A stretch of 56,570 nucleotides of DNA from Holtiella tumoricola (GCF_027857615.1 NZ_JAQIFT010000037.1:1-56570), one strand, 5' to 3'; shown: positions 17,511-27,489, counted from the first letter of the stretch. Notes: generated by a model from the letters alone, not told the origin. Translations and numbers: made by a program.

Positions 17511-19487
17511 TTAAGAGAAATGATTAACTTCTTCTTCTAATGTTTGTGTTACTTTATAAAGTTTATCAATGCGTTTTTGCATATCTGCAATATAGTGTAA
17601 TTGTTCTTGTGTTGTTGCTGAGACTTCCTCCGCAACAGCTGATGAATCTTGTCCCTCAGCAGCTACACTACCTACTCGTTTATATACATCATCTTTTTGC
17701 TCATTAATAATCTCACTACTTGCAGCAATCGCTTGTATTTTTTCTAACATCTCTATAATGGCTGTATTAACCTTTTCAAAGCTTGTTTCTGTTTGTTGTA
17801 CCGCACTATATTGTTTTTGTAATACATCTTTACTATCTTTAGCTATAGCAACTGTGGCCTTAGATTGGCCCTGTACCTTACTAATAAGGCTTACTATTTC
17901 TTCTGTAGCAACTTGACACTGATCTGCTAATTTACGTACTTCATTTGCAACAACTGCAAAGCCTTTTCCATTCTCACCAGCCCTTGCTGCCTCAATACTT
18001 GCATTAAGAGATAATAAATTAGTTTGCTGAGCAATACTACTTATCGTTTCAATAATCATTGTAATCTGTGAAACACTTTCATTTACTTGATCGATAGATT
18101 CAAAGATTGTCTCAGATATGCTATTATTTTTAACATTTGCTTCTTGTAAAATCTTTACAAACTCTAGTCCATCCATGGCAATTTCTTTCGTTGTATCTGA
18201 CACTCTACTAATATTAGAGATATTTTCTGCTATGGTTTGAATTTCATCACCTAACATACGTACACTAACTACTGTACTTTCTAATTCTTCGGCTTGATGC
18301 GATGTATTTTGCGCAATTTCATTAGTAGCTTGTGCTACTTGATTGGTTGATTCTTTTACATTTTCTGATGCTTCTGAGAGGATTCTAGATGACTTATTGA
18401 CACTCATTGAAGTATCTTTAATTTTTCCTATCATCCTACTAAGGTGTGTAATCATTTCATTAAAGTCTCTAGCTATGTCTCCTAACTCATCTTGCTTCTT
18501 TAGAATATTCCCTTCTAAATAGGCATGACTGAGTTCCCCTCTTGCTGCGGTATTAAGCTTCTGCGATATCAATTTAATAGGATTTGTTAAGGCTCTTACT
18601 AATAATATAGCAATAAATGCTGCTACAATAACAATTAGAACTGCAATTAATATTAGGTTAACAATCATTTGATTGAGTTCAGTATAAGCTACTCTTTCAT
18701 CATTTTCTGCTACAATACCCCAATCAATTTCTTGCAATGGGCTAAAGCTTGCTAAGATATTCTTGCCTTCTTTCTTATACTTAATCGTTCCCATTTCTTC
18801 ATTAATCACCTTTTGTACAGGTTCATAATCTAAATAGCTTATAATTTCCTCCTCAACCTTTACATCAGGATGAGCAATTAAATTCCCTTTATCATCTACG
18901 ATATATGTATTAACACCTGTTTTTTCCTGCTCCATCTTAAGCATATCAATGAACTTTGAAATGTCTATGTTCACTGCACATACCCCTGCTGCTTGCCCAT
19001 ATTTCATCACTGGAGTATAGTACATGACTATAACGTTATTATTCTTTTGTGAAATCATAACATCTGTAAAACCCTCTTGTCCCTTCATTCCATTGATGAA
19101 ATATTCACGGTCTGCTCTATTAACTAATTTATCTTTTCCTTTAGAATTATAAATTTGGTCCCCTTTAGGATTTAGTACATATACGTCTGTAATGACTTCA
19201 TTTAACTGGATTGCTTGCCTTGCACGTTCTCCAATAGCCTCATATGTCATTTCTTCTAATATCCCAATATCATTAGCAAGCAACTTTATAAGTGTTTTCG
19301 CTTCTTTTAATGGTTGCTCTATACTCACACTTATAAGGTTTCTATTATTTTCCTATACCCAATAAACTTCTTTGACCTTATCTACATACACCTTTGTTCC
19401 CATATAGATACTTACAATGGCCGTTGGAAGAATTGCAATACATAATATTAGCACCATTATCTTTGCCTTAATACTTTTGAAATTCAT
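17511..19487 (-). pseudogene. Methyl-accepting chemotaxis protein interrupted by an in-frame amber codon
   Basis: The reading frame from the ATG at 19487 (ribosome site AGGGGG) encodes an N-terminal signal-anchor, MNFKSIKAKIMVLILCIAIL, then KVYVDKVKEVYWV. It meets TAG at 19355-19353 and continues in the same frame as ENNRNLISVSIEQP and on to 17511. The remainder (605 residues if restarted at the GTG at 19328) contains a dCache sensor, a second membrane helix (about 222-245), HAMP, and a signalling domain with the hairpin tip SIAQQTNLLSLNASIEAARAGE. Without the first 53 codons the receptor loses its first membrane helix, so the sensor would not be exported. Either a recent nonsense mutation, a sequencing error, or rare suppression. 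Confidence 0.75.
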
Positions 19488-19704
19488 AGTTTCCCCCTGT
19501 TATAATAGTTAATTAACTTACGTCATTTGAAATGCCAAATTTTTAGTTTTTCTTTTTTTATATCTTTTATTGTCAATTGTAATATTTTCTTACATATTCT
19601 ATCACGACTTGTGTTTATTTTCAATCTAGTATATAGTTATTCTTACTTAATATTTAGACTTAAACTCCTTAAATATACTATTATAAAATAAAATAGGAGA
19701 CATT

Positions 19705-21198
19705 ATGACAGAATCAAATATAAAAATACTCACAAACAAAAATTTCTTACTTTTAAATTGGATCTTAGCCATTGTTTATTCATTGGGCATTTGCTTTTCT
19801 TATTATCGTGGCTCTATTGATCTTATCCCTACGATATTAGTTATTACCTTTATTTTAGTTCCTGTTTGCATAAGTACACTTGTTTATCGTTCTAATCCAA
19901 CATGTCACTTTATTCATCGTATCTGTGCGGCCCCCTTTGGAATAGGTTATTTGATTGGTATTTTATCTTATCGTTCACTTGTATCACCTATGCTCGTTAT
20001 ACCTATGCTTATAAATGCTAGCTTCTACCTAGATCTTGGTCTACTGAAACGTGTTTTTGTAGCAGTTATTGGTATGAATCTTATTTGGTGCACGCGCTTT
20101 TATGATGCTACAACCTCTACAGTTATTCTCATGCAATTTTTCATTTTAATCGTTGTATTTGTATCTATCTATATCGTTACAAGATTTAATAAAATGGTCA
20201 GAACTTCTGTTCTAGAAGAAGGTAAAAAGGTCAGTCTTGCTCATCAACAACAACTAGAAACTATTGAAAAGCTTACTCAAGCTATTAATCTTTTGACACA
20301 AAACACTTCTAACTTATCCTTTACTATTGATGCTGTTGAAGGTGGGTCACAAGCTATTTATGAATCTATTAAAGTCATTAATACAGGTTGTGAAAATACT
20401 ACAACCAATATTATGCAACAAACGACTGCAACCAATAATATTCAGGAGCAAATTAAGGAAACATCCGAACTATCAACTAAAATCAACAAATCCTCTGAAG
20501 AAGGATTCCTTGTCTTTAAAGAAGTTCTAGATACAATTCAAGCATTATCAACTACTTCTACTAAAATTGATCAAAAAAATACAACTTTGTATACTGTCTG
20601 TGAACGTTTAATTCAAAAAACGAAAGAAGTTCAAGGTATTATTTCTATGATTACAAGCATTTCTGAACAGACTAATCTTCTTTCGTTAAATGCTTCTATT
20701 GAGGCAGCTCGTGCAGGCGAAAGTGGACGTGGCTTTGCTGTTGTTGCAAATGAAGTTAAGACACTGGCTGAGCAAAGTAAAACTTCTGCTAGTGCAGTAG
20801 GCACTATCCTCTGGGATTTACAAGTAGAAGTCGAAAGTGTATTTGAAGAAGTTTCTTCTCTTACACATATTAATTCAGAAGCTATCAACCTTATTTCAAC
20901 TACAGATACTCAAATTAACACCTTAAATCATTTATTAGTAACTTTAAATCAATCACTAAGTATTATTAATCAAAAGATACTTGATACACTTGATTCCAAT
21001 GAATCTATTGAATCAAGTATTAGACAGGTAAATGCAATCTCACAAGAAACACTCTCTCACACTCAAGAAGCTTTTGCTCATATTGAAGAATACTTATCTG
21101 AGACTGAACACGCTAAAGCCTTTATTCAAGACCTTACACAGCTTACGAAGGACCTAGAGTCTCTTGTATCTCGTACTGATGCTCAAAATATCAGCTAG
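19705..21198 (+). CDS. Methyl-accepting chemotaxis protein with polytopic N-terminal membrane domain
   Basis: A 497-residue chemoreceptor-type transducer. Residues 1-170 hold about six hydrophobic segments and no extracellular sensor domain, ending near MVRTSVLEEGKKV. The cytoplasmic part is a long coiled coil with the conserved tip SISEQTNLLSLNASIEAARAGESGRG (read as SISEQTNLLSLNAS then IEAARAGESGRG). No HAMP is evident. Such receptors may sense membrane state or signals within the bilayer. AGGAG precedes the ATG. Divergent from the disrupted receptor. Confidence 0.9.
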   Translation: MTESNIKILTNKNFLLLNWILAIVYSLGICFSYYRGSIDLIPTILVITFILVPVCISTLVYRSNPTCHFIHRICAAPFGIGYLIGILSYRSLVSPMLVIPMLINASFYLDLGLLKRVFVAVIGMNLIWCTRFYDATTSTVILMQFFILIVVFVSIYIVTRFNKMVRTSVLEEGKKVSLAHQQQLETIEKLTQAINLLTQNTSNLSFTIDAVEGGSQAIYESIKVINTGCENTTTNIMQQTTATNNIQEQIKETSELSTKINKSSEEGFLVFKEVLDTIQALSTTSTKIDQKNTTLYTVCERLIQKTKEVQGIISMITSISEQTNLLSLNASIEAARAGESGRGFAVVANEVKTLAEQSKTSASAVGTILWDLQVEVESVFEEVSSLTHINSEAINLISTTDTQINTLNHLLVTLNQSLSIINQKILDTLDSNESIESSIRQVNAISQETLSHTQEAFAHIEEYLSETEHAKAFIQDLTQLTKDLESLVSRTDAQNIS

Positions 21199-21228
21199 AT
21201 TGATTGTATTAATATTTCTTCTTTTTAT

Positions 21229-21276
21229 AACAAATAGAGGACTATTACACTTAAATGTAATAGTCCTCTATTTGTT
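21229..21276 (+). terminator. Terminator of the second chemoreceptor gene
   Basis: A 20-bp perfect stem (21229-21248 with 21257-21276), 30 bp after the stop codon. Confidence 0.85.
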
Positions 21277-21367
21277 GTTCAGAAACTTCTCAGCTATGGT
21301 CCTAAGAGCTTAAAATATAAATGATCTATCTGCTTAAAATCGCGTCTTAGATGATCTCCCAAAAACA

Positions 21368-21398
21368 AAAGCACGTATAGATAATCTATACGTGCTTT
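21368..21398 (-). terminator. Terminator of tRNA-Lys
   Basis: A 14-bp perfect stem (21368-21381 with 21385-21398) followed on the minus strand by TTTTGTTTTT; eight bases after the tRNA. Confidence 0.9.
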
Positions 21399-21405
21399 AA
21401 AATAG

Positions 21406-21478
21406 TGAACCGTCTGGGACTCGAACCCAGGACCCTCAGATTAAGAGTCTGATGCTCTACCAACTAAGCTAACGATCC
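21406..21478 (-). tRNA. tRNA-Lys (anticodon CTT)
   Basis: A 73-nt cloverleaf on the minus strand: acceptor GGATCGT/ACGGTTC with two wobble pairs, D arm with GGTA, anticodon stem TCAGA/TCTGA around loop CTCTTAA (anticodon CTT), T arm CTGGG-TTCGAGT-CCCAG, and discriminator A. The CCA end is not encoded and must be added by nucleotidyltransferase. It decodes AAG. Confidence 0.96.
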
Positions 21479-21547
21479 ATTTGTTGTAAATTTGTTTACT
21501 TGATTATTATATACCTACTTGTACAGAAAGTAAAGTATTTTTTAGAT

Positions 21548-21583
21548 AAAAGCGTCTGAAAAACTTATTTTTCAGACGCTTTT
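21548..21583 (-). terminator. Terminator of secF
   Basis: A 16-bp perfect stem (21548-21563 with 21568-21583) 28 bp after the secF stop. Confidence 0.88.
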
Positions 21584-21610
21584 GATATTGTATAAATTAT
21601 AGTGCATTTA

Positions 21611-22552
21611 TTATTTCTTTTTACCTTTAGACTCTGCTACTTTATTCTTATTACGATTTCTTTGGAACTTTCTCATTTCATACCATAATGGGCTGGCAAT
21701 GAAGATTGATGAGTAAGTACCTGCAACAATACCTATTACAAGTGGGAAAGCAAATTCCTTAACAGAAGATACTCCAAGAATGTAAAGAAGAACAACCATT
21801 ACTAATGTTGTAATAGATGTATTGATAGAACGTGTTATAGTTTGTCCTACACTCATATCAATAATTTCTTCATCACTTCCTTTGATTCTTCCTTTATTCT
21901 CACGAATACGGTCAAAGATAATGATTGTATCATTAATAGAGTACCCAATAATAGTAAGCATAGCTGCAATAAATGTATTATTAAGTGGAATTCTAAATAA
22001 TGCATATACCCCTAACATAATAAGTACGTTATGAAGCAGGGCAAGTACAGCACTTGCACCAAATTTAAAGTCTTTGAATCTAAATGAAATGTAGATAAGC
22101 ATTAAGATTGCCCCAAGTGCAACTGCTTGTAAAGCTTTCATTTTGAATTCTGGACTAATTGTTGGAGAGAAGTTATCGTCTTTTAAAAGAATGTCACCTT
22201 TTTCTCCTGTTAAATTATATTTTTCAACTAATGCATCATAAAGCTTTGTTCTTTCTTCTGATGTAGTTGGGTGCATTGTAATAATAATTTGAGTTGTACC
22301 AGTTACCTTTTGAATACGAGGTGCTACGTCTGGTAAGAGCTCATTAATAAGTGGCATAATATCTGTTTGTGGATCAATATCTGTGCCTAGATCCACTTGC
22401 ATAACGGAACCACCTTTAAACTCAATATCATAGTTTAAGATGCCTTGTCCACGTGCTGCATTAAATGGCATTGCGAGGAGCCCGATAAGAATGAGGACTG
22501 AGGAAAGAATGAAGAAAATCTTTCTTCTTTCGATAACTTTTAAATTATTCAT
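21611..22552 (-). CDS. secF: Protein translocase subunit SecF
   Basis: A 313-residue membrane protein that, with SecD, uses the proton or sodium gradient to help export proteins through SecYEG. It has an N-terminal helix, an extracytoplasmic P1 domain starting NYDIEFKGGSVMQVDL, and five further helices with the family's GYSINDTIIIFDRIRE and a C-terminal basic tail. SecF starts three bases after the secD stop, so translation is coupled. Confidence 0.96.
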   Translation of the reverse strand: MNNLKVIERRKIFFILSSVLILIGLLAMPFNAARGQGILNYDIEFKGGSVMQVDLGTDIDPQTDIMPLINELLPDVAPRIQKVTGTTQIIITMHPTTSEERTKLYDALVEKYNLTGEKGDILLKDDNFSPTISPEFKMKALQAVALGAILMLIYISFRFKDFKFGASAVLALLHNVLIMLGVYALFRIPLNNTFIAAMLTIIGYSINDTIIIFDRIRENKGRIKGSDEEIIDMSVGQTITRSINTSITTLVMVVLLYILGVSSVKEFAFPLVIGIVAGTYSSIFIASPLWYEMRKFQRNRNKNKVAESKGKKK

Positions 22553-22555
22553 CGC

Positions 22556-23824
22556 TTATGCCCTCCCCTCTTCAGTCTTTTGTTTCACGCCATATAAAAC
22601 TGGCTTATCAATACCCATACCCACTAAAAGCTTAAGTAAGAATCTTGTTACAACAAGTGCTGTAAACATAGATACTACAATACCTACTGCAAGTGTTGTT
22701 GCGAAGCTCTTAATAACCCCTGTACCTAATGTATAAAGTACAGCTGCTGCAATAAGTGTTGTTACGTTACCATCTAAAATACCGCTGAAGGCTTTGTTGA
22801 AACCTGCATCGATTGATGAACGTACACTTTTTCCAGCTTTAAGCTCTTCTTTGATACGTGTAAAGATAATAACGTTAGCATCTACTGCCATACCGATTGA
22901 GAGGATAATACCTGCAATACCTGGTAATGTAAGTGTTGAACCCATTAAGCTTAATGCAATCATAAGAAGTCCTACATAAATAATAAGTGCAAGGTCTGCT
23001 GCCATACCACTTAATCTATAAAGCACAACCATGAATACTAAAATAAAGATAAATCCAATTAAACCTGCTTTAATACTTGTCTCAAGCGCACCCATACCAA
23101 GTTTTGCACCTACACCATTTGAAGAAATATCAGTAAGTGCGAAAGGTAATGCCCCTGCATTAATACGTTCAGCTAATTGCTTAGCTGAGTCTGTTGTAAA
23201 GTTACCTGAGATCATACCATTTCCATCTGTGATTGCATCTTTGATGTTGGCAGAACTAATGACTTGTTCATCAAGTGTAATATAAATACCTTTGCCTATA
23301 TTGTTTTTTGTAAACTCAGCAAAGAGTTTTGTTCCTTCATCATCCATTTTGATTGAAACAACTGGTTCTTGAGCACCCATATTATTTGTAACAATTTGAG
23401 CGGTTGCTTCTTTAATATTCTTACCTGTTACAACTTCGTTACCATCTTGATCGTAGAATTTAAGCATAGCTGCTGCACCGATACTTTTGATGGCTGCTTG
23501 TGCATCGTCTACCCCTGGAATATCTACACGAATACGATTATTTCCCTCTTGAGAAACATCTGCTTCTGTGTACCCCTCTTTGTCTAACCTTGTACGAATC
23601 ATTTGTACTGCTGCTGCCATATCGGATTCTGTTGGATTCTCGATAGCTGCTTCATAAACGATGTTTACCCCACCTTGGAGGTCAAGTCCCAGTTTGATAT
23701 TTTCAATACCAAATGTGTTCTTTTCCCCAAGCCCAAAGTAAGCAAGATATGAAAGACCGGCTGCAACAACAAGCATAAGTACAAACAAACCAATACTTTT
23801 TAGCTTTTGATTGCCTTGTTTCAT
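22556..23824 (-). CDS. secD: Protein translocase subunit SecD
   Basis: A 422-residue SecD of the short Gram-positive type. It contains the P1 hallmark LGLDLQGGVNIVYE (about 43-56), then membrane helices with the conserved SIGMAVDANVIIFTRIKEE. AAGGAGG precedes the ATG. SecD and SecF are separate genes here, not fused as in Bacillus. Located downstream of scfB by 80 bp, an arrangement known from many clostridia. Confidence 0.96.
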   Translation of the reverse strand: MKQGNQKLKSIGLFVLMLVVAAGLSYLAYFGLGEKNTFGIENIKLGLDLQGGVNIVYEAAIENPTESDMAAAVQMIRTRLDKEGYTEADVSQEGNNRIRVDIPGVDDAQAAIKSIGAAAMLKFYDQDGNEVVTGKNIKEATAQIVTNNMGAQEPVVSIKMDDEGTKLFAEFTKNNIGKGIYITLDEQVISSANIKDAITDGNGMISGNFTTDSAKQLAERINAGALPFALTDISSNGVGAKLGMGALETSIKAGLIGFIFILVFMVVLYRLSGMAADLALIIYVGLLMIALSLMGSTLTLPGIAGIILSIGMAVDANVIIFTRIKEELKAGKSVRSSIDAGFNKAFSGILDGNVTTLIAAAVLYTLGTGVIKSFATTLAVGIVVSMFTALVVTRFLLKLLVGMGIDKPVLYGVKQKTEEGRA

Positions 23825-23905
23825 TCCTTTTTCCTCCTTCGTGCCTTTAAACTCACTAAATTAATTATATAATTTTTACTGTTTTTAGTCAAATTATCCT
23901 AATGT

Positions 23906-25261
23906 TTATTCACTTAATTCCGCTTTTAAGCCAATCGCACATTCAAGACGTTTCTTTTGCATTTCACAGCCAACTTCATAAGTTGAGTTAATGTCCCCAT
24001 TAAAGTTATAAGAGTTTGCTGCACAACCACCACTACAGAAGAATTTTGCCCAACATTCTGTACATTCATGCTTGCTGTATACATTACATTTCTCGAATTT
24101 TTTACGTTGTTCGATGTTTTCTACACCTTTCCAAACATCACCCATTTTAAACTCTGGCATACCTACAAATTGGTGACATGGATAAAGTTCACCTGTTGGT
24201 GTTGCTGCAAGGTATTCTGAACCTGAACCACAACCTGCAAGACGTTTATGTACACATGGACCACCTGTTAAATCAACCATGAAGTGGAAGAAGTTAAAGC
24301 ATTTGCCTTCTTCTTTGTGACGACGAAGCATTTCTTTTGCAAGACGCTCATATTCGCTACAAATTGTTGCCATATCTCCTGCTTGAAGTGCATAATCCAT
24401 TTCTGCTGGTGCAACTACTGGTTCCACAGATACTTCATCAAATCCTTGATCTGCCATGTGAAGTACATCACTTGCAAAGTCTGTATTATGATGTGTGAAT
24501 GTTCCACGGATGTAGTATTGTTTACCACCACGTTTTTCTACAAGCTTTTTGAACTTAGGCATAATCACGTCGTAGCTGCCTTTTCCATTACATGTTGGGC
24601 GCATATGATCATTTACTTCTGGGCGTCCATCAAGACTAAGTACAACATTGTACATATTTTCATTTAAATAATCGATGATTTCATCATTAAGAAGAACACC
24701 ATTTGTTGTCATTGTAAATCTAAAATTTTTGCCTGTTTCAGCTTCAATACTTCTTGCATATTCTACTACACCTTTAACCACTTCAAAGTTCATAAGTGGT
24801 TCTCCACCAAAGAAGTCTACTTCGATATTTTTACGGTGTCCTGAGTTTTTAGCTAAGAAGTCAATAGCTGCTTTACCTACTTCAAGAGTCATCATCCCAC
24901 GGTCACCATGGTATTCTCCCTCACCTGCAAAACAATATTTACATTTTAAGTTACAGTCATGTGCTACATGTAAGCAAAGTGCTTTGACAACTGGTTCTCT
25001 ATCTAAGAACGCTGGTACAAGATCTTTATATGTATCCTCAGTATCAAGCATACCTTCTTCTTGTAAAGTTTTAAGCTCATCAATTGCTTCTGCTAACTCT
25101 TCTTTGTTATATTTATTTTCATATTTTGTTACAACTTCCTCTTTTGACATAGCAAGTACATCTTCTACGATGTCATAAGCTACATCATCAATAATATGGA
25201 TTGCACCACTATGGATATCCATTAAAATATTTGAGTCCTCAAATCTAAATTTATGTATCAT
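23906..25261 (-). CDS. scfB: SCIFF maturase: thioether cross-link-forming radical SAM peptide maturase
   Basis: A 451-residue radical SAM/SPASM enzyme that installs a Cys-to-Thr thioether in the SCIFF peptide ScfA. An N-terminal peptide-recognition (RRE-like) domain of about 90 residues precedes the cluster motif CNLKCKYC (C103, C107, C110), then FFGGEPLMNF. The SPASM region ligates auxiliary clusters through CGSG, PCHQF, CTECWAKFFCSGGC and a final C near VGCEMQ. It lies 112 bp after scfA, and the spacer contains a hairpin that may set the ratio of peptide to enzyme. Confidence 0.95.
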   Translation of the reverse strand: MIHKFRFEDSNILMDIHSGAIHIIDDVAYDIVEDVLAMSKEEVVTKYENKYNKEELAEAIDELKTLQEEGMLDTEDTYKDLVPAFLDREPVVKALCLHVAHDCNLKCKYCFAGEGEYHGDRGMMTLEVGKAAIDFLAKNSGHRKNIEVDFFGGEPLMNFEVVKGVVEYARSIEAETGKNFRFTMTTNGVLLNDEIIDYLNENMYNVVLSLDGRPEVNDHMRPTCNGKGSYDVIMPKFKKLVEKRGGKQYYIRGTFTHHNTDFASDVLHMADQGFDEVSVEPVVAPAEMDYALQAGDMATICSEYERLAKEMLRRHKEEGKCFNFFHFMVDLTGGPCVHKRLAGCGSGSEYLAATPTGELYPCHQFVGMPEFKMGDVWKGVENIEQRKKFEKCNVYSKHECTECWAKFFCSGGCAANSYNFNGDINSTYEVGCEMQKKRLECAIGLKAELSE

Positions 25262-25330
25262 CTTTTTTTCCTTTCTATGTCGTAAGGCATCTATTATAAC
25301 TGGATTTTGGTTTAAAGGGGCCTAGCATGA

Positions 25331-25362
25331 ATTAAGCTTTCAACCTAAGTTGAAAGCTTAAT
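25331..25362 (-). terminator. Hairpin between scfA and scfB (attenuator or mRNA-stabilising stem)
   Basis: A 14-bp perfect stem (25331-25344 with 25349-25362) with a 4-base loop, 11 bp after the scfA stop. The following sequence is only weakly U-rich, so partial termination or 3'-end protection of scfA mRNA is as likely as full termination. Confidence 0.6.
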
Positions 25363-25373
25363 AAAAGTCAAAC

Positions 25374-25511
25374 TTATTTTTCGCAAGCTTGATTCCCTAC
25401 AGTACAAGATGTTTTACATGCTGATTGGCATGATGTTTGGCATTCACCACAACCACCTTTAGCGGCACTGTTTTTTAAGTTTTTAGTGTTAAGTGTTTTA
25501 ACGTGTTTCAT
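25374..25511 (-). CDS. scfA: SCIFF peptide (six cysteines in forty-five residues)
   Basis: A 45-residue ribosomally made peptide. Its leader MKHVKTLNTKNLKNSAAKGG is followed by a core with exactly six cysteines (C21, C24, C28, C32, C36, C43) spaced among Ser and Thr, ending CTVGNQACEK, the conserved SCIFF tail. ScfB forms a thioether between a core Cys and Thr; the role of SCIFF is not settled. The ATG at 25511 follows GAGGAGGG. Its own promoter lies upstream. Confidence 0.95.
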   Translation of the reverse strand: MKHVKTLNTKNLKNSAAKGGCGECQTSCQSACKTSCTVGNQACEK

Positions 25512-25542
25512 TGCATTTCCCTCCTCGCTATAAACCTTGAAT

Positions 25543-25571
25543 ATTATACCATATCCTGTGATATTTGAAAA
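25543..25571 (-). promoter_or_regulatory. Promoter of scfA
   Basis: Extended -10 TGGTATAAT (TATAAT at 25548-25543) with TTTTCA 17 bp upstream (25571-25566). It sits between the TIGR04086-type gene and scfA, allowing high peptide expression. Confidence 0.6.
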
Positions 25572-25583
25572 CATGGCTAAAAA

Positions 25584-25994
25584 TTATTTTTGGTTTACAA
25601 CAGAGAACATACCAGCAATAGCGCTACTAATGAGTACAAGAACAGCCACGATTAACATGTAAGAAATATTAAGTCCTTTAGCTCCTCCTGTTAAAGCACC
25701 AATAAGTATAAAGATGATTAAGTAACTCATTCCGCCAATCAAGCCCCACTTGTAGCCCTCTTTCCCCTGTGGCTTAGCTGTGTCATACCCTACTAATGCT
25801 GCTGACGCAATTGTACCAATAATAATGATCCATTTTTCAAAATTTGGGCCAAGATTGGTATATGTAATAAGTAATGCTGCAAAGATAATAAAGATAGCTG
25901 TTAATGCATATGCCACAAGATTAGATTTAAAAAGTGTAACTGCAAGATCGCCTACATTGATGCTAGATTTTTTCTTACTCTTATGTTTGCTCAT
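25584..25994 (-). CDS. TIGR04086 family membrane protein
   Basis: A 136-residue protein with a basic N-terminus (MSKHKSKKKSS) and four hydrophobic helices, including VAYALTAIFIIFAALLITY and a glycine-rich GLIGGMSYLIIFILIGALTGG (read as two parts). This family is typically found next to SCIFF and secDF in clostridia; its function is unknown. GGAGGGGAG precedes the ATG. Confidence 0.82.
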   Translation of the reverse strand: MSKHKSKKKSSINVGDLAVTLFKSNLVAYALTAIFIIFAALLITYTNLGPNFEKWIIIIGTIASAALVGYDTAKPQGKEGYKWGLIGGMSYLIIFILIGALTGGAKGLNISYMLIVAVLVLISSAIAGMFSVVNQK

Positions 25995-26091
25995 TTTCTC
26001 CCCTCCTTATTTAATGGCATTCTTATACATTTTACGTTCGAGGAGGCAGAAGTATGCTAAAATAGAAGTAATTTATTAAAGGAGGTTATTT

Positions 26092-26928
26092 ATGAAACGT
26101 ATTGATTTACATGTTCATTCAAATAAATCAGATGGTACCCTAAGCCCAAGTGAAGTAGCTGAACTTGCACATGCACAAAGCTTATGTGCTATCGCACTTA
26201 CAGATCATGACACTATTGCTGGTATCAAAGAATGCCAAGAAACTGGGAGGGAATTGGGCTTAGAAGTTATTCCAGGTATTGAACTTTCTGCTGATTATCA
26301 TGGAAAAGAAATTCATATTCTAGGTCTTTATTTAGATCTATCTAACCCTATTCTCCATGAAACATTAAAAGCCTTTGTAGAAGCGCGTGAAAAGCGTAAT
26401 CAAGAAATGCTTGCAAAATTCCAAGCCTTAGGTTTTGACATTACTGAAGAGGATCTAGGACCACGTGACCAACTCTCTATTATTGCCCGTCCTCATTTTG
26501 CACGTGCTATGATGAATAAAGGCTATGCTAACTCTATGGAGGAAGTCTTTGAAAAATATATTACACCAGGTAAACCTGCTTATGTACAAAAAGCAGCACC
26601 TACTTTCAAAACGTGCATCGATTTAATCCATCAAGTAGGTGGTAAGGCTATTCTAGCTCATCCCTATATTTATAAATTTGTTAATCAAAACCCTCTTCCA
26701 ATGTTGGACGAGCTACGTTATAACGGCTTAGATGGTGTAGAAGTTATCTATCCAAAGCACTACGAACCAGAAACGCATCGCCTCACTCAATACTGCAAGA
26801 GCCATAATCTTATTATTACAGGTGGTAGCGACTTCCATGGTGATAATAAACCTAATCTTCAAATTGGTTGTGGCTATGGAAAAACAGAAGTGCCTTATGA
26901 GTTATTAGAGCAATTTGTTAAAGCGTAA
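26092..26928 (+). CDS. PHP domain phosphoesterase (RNase AM / YciV-like)
   Basis: A 278-residue PHP-domain metal-dependent phosphoesterase. Metal-binding motifs are in order: DLHVHSNKSDGTLSP (5-19), LTDHDTIAG, PGIELSADYHGKEIHILG, RPHFARAM, AHPY and GGSDFHGDN. The family includes 5'-nucleotidases for 3',5'-bisphosphates and the 5'-3' exoribonuclease of enterobacteria. AAAGGAGG lies before the ATG. Transcribed away from the scf/sec cluster. Confidence 0.9.
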   Translation: MKRIDLHVHSNKSDGTLSPSEVAELAHAQSLCAIALTDHDTIAGIKECQETGRELGLEVIPGIELSADYHGKEIHILGLYLDLSNPILHETLKAFVEAREKRNQEMLAKFQALGFDITEEDLGPRDQLSIIARPHFARAMMNKGYANSMEEVFEKYITPGKPAYVQKAAPTFKTCIDLIHQVGGKAILAHPYIYKFVNQNPLPMLDELRYNGLDGVEVIYPKHYEPETHRLTQYCKSHNLIITGGSDFHGDNKPNLQIGCGYGKTEVPYELLEQFVKA

Positions 26929-26984
26929 AAATAAGCTTCATTCTCCCCTTTATGACATATATTAATATTAAGGGGGGTGTTACA

Positions 26985-27473
26985 TTGAAACGAAACATAA
27001 CTTTTATTCTTTTCCTCTTAGGCATTGTTGTAATTTTTTTAGTTTATAGACGTTATCCCTTAGATTCTAATCCTAGAACAATTCAACAGGTAGCAAAGAA
27101 AACTTTTAATTGCCCTGACGCACAAATTGTTCAACTGAGCCAGGATTCTGCAAAAAGCACTCAAGTTCTCTCTGACCGTTATGATACTTACTTCACACCT
27201 CAAGCTTTAGAAACTTTTTTAAAGCAACGATACAGTGATAAATATCATTTTCTTGCAAGGGAGTCCAATAGACAGATTATCTTTGAGAAGATGACAATAA
27301 AAAGGGACTTAAATAGTCCTATCACTTATTACTTTGATATAACACTTAAAGTTAAATCTACCACTTCATCTACCCATACACTAAAGGTAACTGGAAATGC
27401 ACAATTTATAAATAATAAAATAATTTCTATTGATTTTGAAGACCAGGACTTAGTAGCACTTCTGGCACCATAA
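26985..27473 (+). CDS. Hypothetical membrane-anchored protein
   Basis: Not recognised. A 162-residue protein with one N-terminal hydrophobic helix (ITFILFLLGIVVIFLVY) and an extracytoplasmic mixed alpha/beta region. The chosen start is a TTG at 26985 with GGGGGGTG six bases upstream; an ATG at 26952 has no ribosome site. It follows the PHP gene by 56 bp and may be cotranscribed, and ends before a bidirectional terminator. Confidence 0.62.
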   Translation: MKRNITFILFLLGIVVIFLVYRRYPLDSNPRTIQQVAKKTFNCPDAQIVQLSQDSAKSTQVLSDRYDTYFTPQALETFLKQRYSDKYHFLARESNRQIIFEKMTIKRDLNSPITYYFDITLKVKSTTSSTHTLKVTGNAQFINNKIISIDFEDQDLVALLAP

Positions 27474-27489
27474 TGATTAGAAATACTAT

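Noticed and set aside
21280..21360. Possible second RNA gene between the chemoreceptor terminator and tRNA-Lys
   Set aside because: Only a short repeated GCTTAAAAT motif is visible; no cloverleaf or promoter could be supported.
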